Source: Oscarella lobularis (taxonomy: Eukaryota; Porifera; Homoscleromorpha; Homosclerophorida; Oscarellidae). Taken from it: DNA of 64,000 bases. The first letter of the stretch is position 1, and the number at the start of each line of letters is the position of its first letter. Both the position numbers and the translations under genes were made by a program. Where the stretch lies: NCBI RefSeq assembly GCF_947507565.1, contig NC_089183.1:1178001-1242000 (forward strand). Direction: 5' to 3'. Below, one piece after another: positions 43,140-56,282 of the stretch. Below the pieces are notes generated by a model that saw only the letters and a list, made by a program, of their open reading frames with translations, was not told where the DNA came from and searched no databases.

Positions 43140-45450
43140 AGTTTTGGTGCCGTGAAAGCGGACAGTGCATTCTTTCGTCTTGGCTCTGTGACGGAGATGA
43201 CGACTGTGGCGATTATTCCGACGAGCGAAACTGCTCCTCCTGTAGCGACAGCCAGTTTCGGTGCGACAACGAGAAATGTATTCTTAAAAGCTTCCGTTGC
43301 GACGGTGACAACGACTGCGAAGACAATTCAGATGAAAATAACTGCCCAACATGTACGTCCGACCAGGAAGTTCAGTGCGGAAACGGACAATGCATTCGCC
43401 AATCGGATCGCTGCAATGGCATTGACGACTGCAATGATGACGAACACAACTGCGGTACTACGGGTAGGACAGTACTAATACACTAATTGGTATATGTAGG
43501 TTAATTGTTTGGCTTGTCTTTTTGTATTGAAGCACTTGGGAGATGTGAAGCATACAGTGGTGGAGAACCGTGTGACAATAGTCGTGCGGGCTCTCGCGTC
43601 TTGTGGATTTACGCTACAATCAAAGCTACCTTAACTTTGAGACTTTAAAAGCCATTCGAAAGTACAATTTTACCTTGAATCAACGTCTAAGCAACAACAA
43701 CAAGAGCGAGCAATGCATAGATGTTTTCATCAATCTCTACTGTCATATGCTTTATCCTGATTGTTTGACTAATAGTTCTCATTCTTATTCAGTGCCCTTA
43801 TGCTCAACGGGGTGTTTTAAAGCATATGGCAATAATGGACGTTGCCTTCATAATTATAAAAAAATCAATAGACCTATTTCAACGTCATTTCGCCAGGAAA
43901 CTAATCCGCCCCATTCACATGCCTTTCAGGGCGCCAAGGTGTGTCGATCTGCCACCAGCGAATTCAATATGTATGACGTTAAGAAATGCACCAGAAAGAA
44001 TAGAAAATGGAACAGAAGCAAGTTTCATCAAGGGGGCCTATGATTTCATGGCTATTGCCGTTTTAACAACCCTTTGCGCAATGACGGTTTTGACTATTGC
44101 AATTGCCATTTTGTGCAAAAAACGTGTTGTCTGCAAACGACCCATTGCACAAGATGTCGTAGAAATGAAAACCTGCTCGAAAATATTTTGGGATTCTGAA
44201 ATCGTTGCGAAAATAGATGACCTGGGCGTTTGCCCTTCGCGTCTAGCGGTAGAGAAGGAAATTGGAGAAGGTTGGTGAGCAATAATGATCTGTTTTGTTT
44301 GATACACGCCGACTTCTTTGTAGGTAATTTTGGAAGAGTCTACAAATGCCAATTGGACGGAAATACCGTTGCCGCAAAATCAGCTAAATCGGGTAATAGT
44401 GACGGGTTGTTTGAATATGAATAAGTGATGCACCTAAAAAACGTGTAGGAGTGAATGCGCGCGACTTCATATTCGAAGCACTTCGAATGAAATGCCTGCG
44501 TCATCAAAACGTTCTGTCCTTGATCGGAATTTGCTGGTCGTCCGATCCCGAACACGAGCAATACTACAGGCCACTGATAGTGCTTCCGTACATGGTTTTA
44601 CAAGATTTGAGAACATACTTGGCCAAGAAAAAATCCCTTTATGTCCTATGTTTTCCAGCCGAGGACGGAGAAGACAAAACTATTATACCCCGTGACGTAA
44701 CTTCTGTCATTTCATGTTGTCTTTGTAAATTATGCGATCCGTTTCTAGCTTTTCAGACTTATTCAGTTTGGATATCAAATTGCAAAAGGAATGGAGTATC
44801 TGTCAGGAAGAATGATACTACATCGAGATTTGGCAGCGCGGAATTGCATGTATTTGTCGACGTTATTAATCGTTTTAAACTTTTAGTATTCGATTGGTTT
44901 TAGGGTAGACTGGGATCTCACTATCAAAATCTCTGATTTCGGATTAGCCCGAGCATTGAAGGAAGACAAGGACTATTACCGGATTACACCAGGCAAAGTT
45001 GGACTACCGATTCGCTGGGTTGCTCTAGAAGGTTTAGCAGAAGGAATCTTTACGACAAAGAGTGACGTAGTGAGTCGGTTAGAGCGCAAACTAGACCTAG
45101 CGTAGTAATTTTGTGTCAATGCAGTGGTCGTATGGCGTTACGTTGTGGGAATTGATGACAATGGGAATGACTCCATATCCTGGTGTTGCCCTCGCTAACC
45201 TTGTTCCGCTTCTTCAAGAGGGAATGCGACTTGGCCAACCTAAGCATTGTCCTGATCAAATGTACAGTACTAACGATCGTTGATATACCGCGCCGTTAAT
45301 TGCTTCAAAGTTGTTTGCTAATGTAGGTTCAAGATAATGGTTCACTGTTGGTCGGAAAACCCGGAAAAACGACCGTCGTTTCAGCTATTGGTCAACAATG
45401 TCAGTGAGTTTATGCTGGCAACCAAAGCAGCAGAATACACAAGTGTTTAG
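43140..45450 (+). CDS. Receptor tyrosine kinase: LDLa x3-Frizzled-TM-kinase (5-prime incomplete)
   Basis: Exons: <43140-43463, 43533-44270, 44324-44392, 44449-44696, 44749-44849, 44904-45069, 45125-45261, 45327-45450. Three LDL-receptor A repeats (each ending SDExNC or similar) come first. A Frizzled-type CRD follows ([41 protein letters not shown]), then a TM ([22 protein letters not shown]) and a complete tyrosine kinase. Kinase motifs are GEGNFGRVY, VAAKSAK (ATP Lys), [54 protein letters not shown] and [12 protein letters not shown], so it should be active. It recalls ROR/MuSK (Fz plus TK), but with LDLa repeats instead of Ig or kringle. Two opposite one-base frame breaks lie inside the CRD exon (about 43597 and about 43857, the latter at an A7 run). 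Likely assembly errors beside a gap, though decay is possible. Confidence 0.82.
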
Positions 45451-45914
45451 CAGCCTACAGTGAATGTTGAACTCTCTAGATTATCTCTTCAGACTAGTTT
45501 AGGCATTACGGTCAAATTCATCCAATTACTCTCTGATATTTAGTTATGTGTTTCGTTCGTGTTGGTATCTTTTTCATAGACTAGAAACCTTGAGCTGCTG
45601 AAACATGAATAAAATAGACTTCCACATAAATGGCTTCAAACGATAGACCAAGCGGCCGGACTAGCGAAATAAATTGCATGGCGCAGCTATATAGTCGCTT
45701 AGACGCCCGCGATTTACGACTCTTCGTCGCTCAACGCATTAACGAACAAAGCCAGAAGTGTAAATAAGGTAAGCCGCAGCAGTGAGGTCGCTTCCTTCGG
45801 CGCCGGGGGACCCCGATGCCGAAGCGCCGTCGATTTATGGGCGACGGCGGCTTTCTTCGACAAAAAACGCTGCCTGGAAGAGAGACCGGGAAAAGAACTA
45901 CCCCCTCCTACTAG

Positions 45915-48010
<2,096 letters not shown>

Positions 48011-48575
48011 GGTACGACTTCACTATATGCCTCCACTAACAGATCTTCGTGTTTCTTTAGCTAAGTAATCGATTGATGTTGTATAGAAAGAAGCTTCGCA
48101 TACAGACGTAGTCAACAGACATTCTGAGTCCAAAAAGACTGAACGATTCGAAATTAGAAGCAGTCTTATAAATTATGGGTGCCCAGGCTCACGTGTTTGA
48201 TTATGCGCGTGTGCAAGGGGCGTTCTCTCAGCAAAGGCAACGGAAATTTTTTAGCTCTTGTTGGAAGCCGCGACAAGTACCCAAAAAGAAGACGAACGAT
48301 TTTCAACTTACCGGTATGTCAATGGTAATGCTGTGGACGGTCATTTGAAAGCCAGACACGCCTGCACGGTTACAACTTCATTACCGCGTTCTTCATGCAC
48401 TGGCATCCGGAAATCTTTTGTACTCTCACCTGTAGCAACCGCGCGTGATAGCTAGCCCGCGGGAGACGTCCCGCGGTATAGCCTGCGATAGGGCTTTTAC
48501 ATGTCATGCCTGCAACTTAGAGAACAACCTTAGTCGCCGCGGCTTGATCAGATCGTTTTCGCGTAGCGTTCTACA

Positions 48576-51500
48576 ATGGATGAAGCAGATTTCACAGATC
48601 GGGTTTGTAGTGTGCTATACTTTTACAGACAAGTTACTAATAAACTTTTAGAATCACGACGGACGTTTCTGGAAAGCGTGTTCTTTTGGTGAAGTGGAAA
48701 TTGCAAAATCAGAAATCGATCATGGAGCGGATGTCAATGCGACAGACTGGGTTTGTATTTACTATTGTAGACATTTTTAATTAAATTAGAATCTCTAGGG
48801 TGGAAGAACGCTTTTATCAGAAGCGTGTTGTAGAGGTCACGTAGACATTGCCAAACTACTAATAGACGTTGGAGCGGATGTCCATAAGACAGACATGGTT
48901 TGATGTAGTGTGATATCTTATTTATTCAATATGTTCTTTATCTTATTAGAATGGAGGAGGACCGTTGTGGTCAGCGTGTTCTAACGGTCAGGTAGAAATT
49001 GTCAAACTTTTAATCGACGCTGGAGCGGATGTCAATAAGACAGACACGGTTTGTAGAATAAGCGCTCTACTTTTAGAGAGACACTGTCCTTTATCTAACT
49101 GGAATCTCTAGGTTGGAAGAATGATATTGTGGAAAGTGTGTTGTAATTGTCAGGTACGACTTGCCAAAGTATTAATCGACGCTGGGGCGGATGTCAATGC
49201 TACAGACTCGGTTTATAGCATTGCAATTTTATACCCTGTTTGTCTGGCTAACTAGAGAATTTTCAGGATGGATGGGGGCCTCTGTTAGAAGCGTGCTGTA
49301 ACGGTCACGCAGAAATTGTCCAACTACTAATAGACGCTGGAGCGAATGTCGATAAAACAAACTCGGTTGTTGTAGCGCGTTATTTTAATGTAGCATGCTA
49401 TTATTATCTTTTTCTTAGGATGTTAGTGGAGGAGGACCTTTGTGGCGAGCGTGCTCTAATGGTTACTTAAAAATTGTTGAACTATTAATCGACGCTGGAG
49501 CGGACGTCAATAAAACAGACAAGGTTTGTTAAAAGCGCAGAGGCGTGGCCAGGATTTCAGGAAGGAGGGTGCGGACAGGCGCTCGCTTCCGAAAAATTCC
49601 TTGTGATAACATCCACTTGCAGCTTTATTTTAAATATTTAATTATTCAAAGTTAACGAAAACTTTCAAACTTTAGGTCTTTGGGAAAACTTTCTATATAC
49701 AGCCAAAGTCACCTACATAGACTAGTAAATGGCTTTTTTGCCGATAGGGTGCTAGACCACCCGCAAGCCTCGAGGCTTCTTGAATACGCAACAGAAGCGC
49801 TTTACGTTTACAAACACACTGTTCTTCATCTAAGCAGAATCTTTAGTATGGAACAGGGCCTTTGTGGAAAGCGTGTTGTAAAGGTCACTTGGCCATAGCC
49901 AAGCTTCTAATTGACGCTGGAGCGGATGTCAATAAGAGAGATGAGGTTTGTAGTGTACAGGCATTTTTTCGTTCTGTATTTATTTAGAATTGTTAGTTTG
50001 GAGAAGGACCTTTGTGGGCAGATTGTTCAATTTCTAATAACCAAATAGAAATTGCCAAACTCCTAATCGAAGCTGGAGCGCATTTCTCATACAGCTGGGC
50101 TTTAGTAGTGTGTTCCTTGTATAGATATGTTGTTTTTTGTCTGATTAGAATCTTTAGGCTGGAGGAGGGCTTTTGTTGAAAGCGTGTTCTAAAAATTACG
50201 TAGAAATCGCAAAACGTTTAGTTGATGCTGGAGCGGACATCAATAAGACGGATGAGGTTTGCAGCGGTGTGTTACTTGGATGTTTGTTATCTCATTATAG
50301 AACTTTAGTACGGTAACGGGCCTTTGCGGAATGCCTGTTCTAATGGTCACAAAGACATTGCCAAACTACTAATCACCGCTAAAGCAGACGTCAATAAGAC
50401 AAACTCGGTTGTAGTAGCTATTACCTTATATAGACATGTTTCTTATTAGAATATTTAGGATGGAAGAGGGCCTTTGAGCGCAGCGTGTTCTAACGGTCAT
50501 GTAGATATTGTCAAACTATTAATCGACGCTAGAGCGGATGCCAATAAGACAGACTTGGTTTGAGTGTGTTACTGTAAAGGCATGTCGTTTGCTATCTGAT
50601 TATAGGAAGGAAACGGACCTTTGCTGAAAGCGTGTTCTAACGGTTACAAAGTTATTGCCAAACTGCTAATCGACGCTAGAGCGGATGTCAATAAGATAAA
50701 CTTGGTTTGTTACTAGTATTCTGTTACTAGTATTGTCAGAGGCGTCGGAACCGGGGGTCCAGTTGCGTGTACTCTGGCCCCCATTTTTACTGCAAATTAC
50801 TCAATTGCTTAACGCACCTTATCAGAGGGCAGAAAATGATGTGGTGACATTTTCACTTTTTACGTGACGGTCAGACCCTTCACAAATTTTTTGAGCTTAG
50901 TTTTCTTTCTATGGCTCCTTAAATTCAAAATTCCTTCCGACCCTGCTGATTTATAACAATGTTTTCTTTATCCAATGAGAATTTTTAGGATGGAAGAGGG
51001 CCTTTGTGGGCAGCGTGTTCTAACGGTCAGGTAGAAATTTTTCAACTATTAATCGACGCTGGAGCGGATGTCAATAAGACAGACGAGGTTTGTATTAGTG
51101 TGCCACTTTTTATAAATGTTTACTGAATCTTTCAGAAAGAGCAAGGGCCGTTGTGGACAGCATGCACTAATGGCCATGTAGACGTTGTCAAACTATTAAT
51201 CGAAGCTGGAGCGGACGTCAATAAGACAGACGATGTTTGTAGTAGCGTGCTACGTTTATAAAAGTTGACTGGAAACTTTAGAAAGAGCAAGGGCCGTTGT
51301 GGACAGCATGCTTTAATGGTCAAGTAGAAATTGTCAAACTATTAATCGACGCTGGAGCGGAAGTCAATAAGACAGACGTGGTTTGTATCAGTGTACCACT
51401 TTTATAAATGTTTACTGGAAACTTTAGAAAGAGCAAGGGCCGTTGTGGACAGCATGCTCTAATGGTCACGTAGAAATTGTCAAACTATTAATCGACGCTG

Positions 51501-54500
51501 GAGCGGATGTCAATAACACAGACGAGGTTTGTAGTCGTGTGTGTACGTTTAATAATGTTCAATAGATTTTTTAGAAAGAGCAAGGACCTTTGTGGACAGC
51601 ATGCTCTAATGGCCATGTAGAAATTGTCAAACTATTAATCGATGCTGAAGCGGATGTCAATAAGACAGACGAGGTTTCTGCTACTTTAGTACACATTCTG
51701 TTGTTTATCTTATCCTCATTTAAATCTTTAGCGCACACGTAAGCCTTTGTGGCAAGCGTGTTCTAAAAATGACGTAGAAATTTCAAAACTTTTAATCACT
51801 GCTGGAGCGGATGTCAATAAGAAAGACGGGGTTCTTAGCAGTGTGCTGCATGTTGTTCTTCATCTAATTAATATCTTTAGACGGGGGAAGGACTTTTGTT
51901 GCAAGCGTGTTGTAAAAATTGGGTAGACATTTTCAAAATGTTACTCGACGCTGGAGCGGACGTCAACGAGACAGGCTATGTTTGTAGTATTGTATTGTTT
52001 TACCTTTATAAACCTTACTGGAAGTTATAGTTTCTAAGAGGGCCTTTGTGGAAAGCGTGTTCTGATGGAAACGCAGAATTTGTCAACCTGTTAATCGACG
52101 CTGGAGCGGATGTTAATAAGAGAGACTTGGTTTGTAGTAGTGTGTACAATATAGACATATAGCATTGTCTTTCTATGTAATACAAATCTTTAGGGTGGAA
52201 GATCGCCTTTGTGGGAGGCGTGTTCTAATGGTCACCTAGAAATTTCCAAACTATTAATCAACGCTGGAGCAAATATCAATAACTTGGACGGGGTTTCTCG
52301 AAAATGTGATTTGTGTGCTTGCTGATTTAATTAAATATTTAGAAAAACATTTCCGTCCTGCACGTCTTCATGAAACTTTGTCGAAACTTTTCAGGTATTT
52401 CAGATTTTGAAGATTAAATAGTACTTGTCTAATAGAGTGGCATAAATTTAGTTCAACATTTGAATTTTTTGAGTTTCATTTTGACTAAGGACCTTAGTCT
52501 CGTGAGCTGCTGTGGAGAGGTAAAGCGGTCTAATTATAATAATACAAATTTCATAGCGTTTAAAATGGGCTAATTATACCTTACTTTTAGATTACTACTA
52601 GTTGTTTAGATTATTTGATTTTGCAATTGTTTCAACAGCTTTTCCGTGATCAAATTTCTGCATTAAATAATATCTCTGTTCTGTTTGTGCTTGCAGAGCA
52701 TTTTTGTTTGGGTACGTATAAATGTTATAGCTGCAAAGCATTTACTTCTTAAGGCTAAGTTATTCATGCAGCAAATATTTACCATATTGAAACTAAAACT
52801 TCAGAATTCAGAAAAATAATAATATGGAGCTCTACGTGTGTTTATCTCCTTTTATAAACTTACCATAAGTAGATGTTTGGTTGAAAACATAACATTAGAA
52901 TGGATGTTTTAGGATAATTTGCTTCCGCACGAATATCCTTGTCCAACTGAAGTGAGACAATTTCTGTTTGAATCGTGGGTCAGTTATCTGTTTCTTGTGA
53001 AATTTGGTAAACATTTCCGTTTCCTTCAGGTTAAATATAGATACCACGAACTCTTTTCGCAAGGCACAACAAAACCGAAGCTAATCAAGGTTTGTGTTAT
53101 TGGAGATGCAAGAGCTGGTAAAACAACTTTAATCAAAACTCTGCGAAACATTGACTGGAAGAAAGAAAGTTATGATCGCCGGACGGTTAGCATGGAGGTT
53201 ACGAAAGCAGCCATTAAACCTGCTGGAGACATAGTTTTCTGCGATTTCGCAGGGCAGCCTTACTTTCATAAAACGCACGGTCTCTTCTTCTCCGACTCTA
53301 CGACAGTTTTTCTTCTCGTTGTTGACTTAACAAAAAGTAGCAGCGAACTACAGGAATCGAGTTTCTACTTTTGCTCATTTGTGAAATGCAGCGTTGGCCT
53401 CACAGAGCAAAAAAAAGCGTTTGTTATTGTAATAGGAAGCCGAAAAGATGAGCTTCAAAATTTGGAAAATGGAGAAATGAAATTGCGACATCTTGTCGTG
53501 AACCTTCGGAAAACGTATTGCCGTTGGTTTAACTTTTTCGAAAGACACTTTGTTTTAAATTGTCGACAGCGGAGGTCAAGAACGTTGGATCTACTTAAAC
53601 AAGCTATTGGAAAGGTCAAAACACTTGTAATTGAGGTAATAACTGCTATAGGTCTGACATATTTTTAAGCCAATTTTTTTGAAAAGGCATCTAAAGATGT
53701 TCCACTTATCGTTGAGGCGATGGTGAAGTCTTTCTTGCCTACATTGCGGCATCCGTTTCAAAGACTCCGGCTGTCTCTAATAAAGCGTTTTTTTGGTAGC
53801 GGAGAAAGTGAATCGACTAGCGAAATACGGCAGAAAATGCTATCTTCTTTGAGGAAGAAGTCATTAATTCCTCTAAGAGAAGTGAGTCACATCAAGATAC
53901 ACATTGCAGCATGCTTGCTAAATTGATGCATGCCATGTAGGATAGCTGTTATAACATTCGCGTAATGGACGAGTGCGTTTTCAAACAGCTGCTTGTGGAC
54001 AGCCTTTGGCCTGGTCTTTCAAATGAGATTCAAGATTTGCTCGTCGAGTTCTTGCAAGGAATCGGCGAGGTTAGTAAATTCAGTTCTTTACCTTTCTTTA
54101 TAGAGGTACATTGCATTGTATATTGCAATGTGTTTTTCTCAAGATCTTTGCCATTAAAGACAAGATTATTTTGAATCCTCCTTGGCTATGTCAGAATGCC
54201 TTTGGCCCGCTGCTATCACCTCCAGAGTCCGCGGAATTTCCTATTAGCCTTCAGTGCTCCTCGCCTGGTACAGCAGCGAAGGAGAAGATCCAATGTGCTC
54301 TTGAAGCATTCAACAATGAAAAATGGGAGAATATCGACGAGACGATATCGCTATTATGTCATTTGGAAATTTGCTATCCTCTTCCCGACGAACCAGATGC
54401 ATATCGGTTTCCGGCTTTATTAAATCAGGAACGACCACCTGAAGTGTGGAAGGAGAATTCTGAAATGAAAATATACGTTGGACGACGCTTGATAAAAGCT

Positions 54501-55863
54501 GAAGAAACAGACATTATAACTCCAGGAACGATGCCGTTTCTTCAATGCCATGTTCACAATGCCGCTTGTTTCCGTGGTATAAAGCCTGTTATTTGGCAAG
54601 GTGGGTTGATGATGCACGAGACACTGGACGGTCGTTCCGTTGAAGGAATGATAAGGTTGCAGCAGAAGGATAAAGCGCTGGATTTTGTTGTTCGTGGCCC
54701 AACTCACTCGGAGAAAGAGTGCATGAAGTTCCTAACTAATCTAAAACAAATTGGCGAAAAAGTTCTTTGGCAAAGGAGTCCAGGGACAAATATCCTACAT
54801 TTGTACATCAGCTGCGCCGAATTAAAGCAGCTGAGAGATTTTCCACTAGCATACGCAAAAGAGAAAGTTGACGAGAGAATGAAGACTTCAACCAAGTCGC
54901 ACGTTCTAATTAGCGAAGGAACGACCAGAGATAGTCTTAGAGATCTCTTCGCTCTTCCAAACAATCACGTCAATTTTTTGTCTTACAACACACGCTGCGC
55001 TATTATAATGTGCCTCGAGAAAGACGATGCAGGAAGGGAAACTTTGAAAGAGCATTTGCAAGGCCTATCGCAAGCCGACAAAGTGAAATGTCACACTGCA
55101 ACAATGCTGCTTTCTACTTGGACTGATAATCTTTGCGCCACAGCTGAGAGCCTGGCTGATGCCGCTCGACAATCAAGTCTATCGTATTTGCTAGCTTTGC
55201 TGGATGAAGATGGCGCAATTGAACTCTCCGATGAGACAGTAACTAGATATATCAATTATATAATGATGAGCTGTATTGATGTTTTAACAGAAGGTGAAGG
55301 CTGAAAAAGACTTGAATTTGATCCGAACAAGTTCTCCCTCCTTACTGAAAAGTTAGCCTGATTTTTGTACGCTGTAAAGCGATACTATGCACGTGAAACG
55401 ATTTCTAGGACGCTTTGTTGGAACAGCAGCTAGCCTGTCACGTGAAGAAGGTGTGCACTTCCAGTTTATTCATGTTTATCTCCTACCTATCTCCGACCTT
55501 TTTAGATGTGGCTTTCGTATTTGATAACGAGTTCCTTGATACACCGATGACTTCACAAGAACGATTACGAGCGGCACTGCGGATTCAACCCAATTGGAGT
55601 ATTATTGGGAGAATCTTGGGCCCAAAACCTTTTGAGCATTTTGAAATGCACGCATTTGAAGAAAAAAGAAACAATCGCGACAGAGCTCTAGACATGCTGG
55701 ACGCGTGGGCAAACAAGTTCGGCGCGAGAGCAACCCGAAGGCATTTTATCAATGCCGTGAAGGATCCTGACGTCGGCTACTCAGACGAAGTAGCCAATAT
55801 TTTTTCTGGTAAGCTTTTCGTTGGGTTACGCTTTCACTGATCACCTCTTTTAGGCCCACACTG
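48576..55863 (+). CDS. Ankyrin(21)-ROC-COR-Death protein
   Basis: Exon 1 (48576-48602) encodes MDEADFTDR. Then 21 ankyrin exons follow, each one repeat and phase 0; 19 are exactly 99 nt: 48652-48750, 48799-48897, 48950-49048, 49112-49210, 49267-49365, 49419-49523 (105), 49847-49945, 49997-50104 (108), 50158-50256, 50309-50407, 50459-50557, 50606-50704, 50989-51087, 51136-51234, 51282-51380, 51428-51526, 51575-51673, 51732-51830, 51881-51979, 52031-52129, 52194-52292. ROC exon 52913-53635 has a P-loop GDARAGKTT, DFAGQPYF and IGSRKDEL. Exons 53687-53881, 53941-54069 and 54144-55293 carry the COR region (LNPPWLCQNAFGPLLSPP). Exons 55409-55450, 55506-55807 and a last short one (stop near 55863) carry a Death domain (NWSIIGRILG, DRALDMLDAWANKFGARATRRHF). 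Total about 1,555 aa. Ankyrin-ROC-COR-Death is the order of DAPK1 without its kinase. Probably a cytosolic GTPase scaffold in cell-death or stress signalling. Confidence 0.85.
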
Positions 55864-56282
55864 ACTTTTTGCGTATCTGAGTCAGCGATTGTGCACGTAG
55901 AATATAGTATGGCAACCACAGTAACACAGTCTAAGTCACCGTCAAAAAGTATGATACGTTTCTTCGTTGCACGTATATCCCCCAAATCTCACCTCCCGAC
56001 CTTACTGTTTTTTTTGGATGCCCGTATCATTTAGTTCTCATCTTTTTGCTTCGTTTTCTCGAGGGAGGATTGGTTACCTGACACGACTTTGGTATTTCTA
56101 TAGTTATTTTATTTATTATTTTGTATTTTATTGTTATTTCATTGTAATATTATTTCCCTGGCGCTTCCCACATCATCTTCAAGTGGGAAGGGTTCCTTTA
56201 GGCCAAGAGAAGAATCGCATTAGCTCTAGTAACTCGTACAGCGCAAAGCAATTGTAATTGATAGCTAGGGTCTATATTTTAT

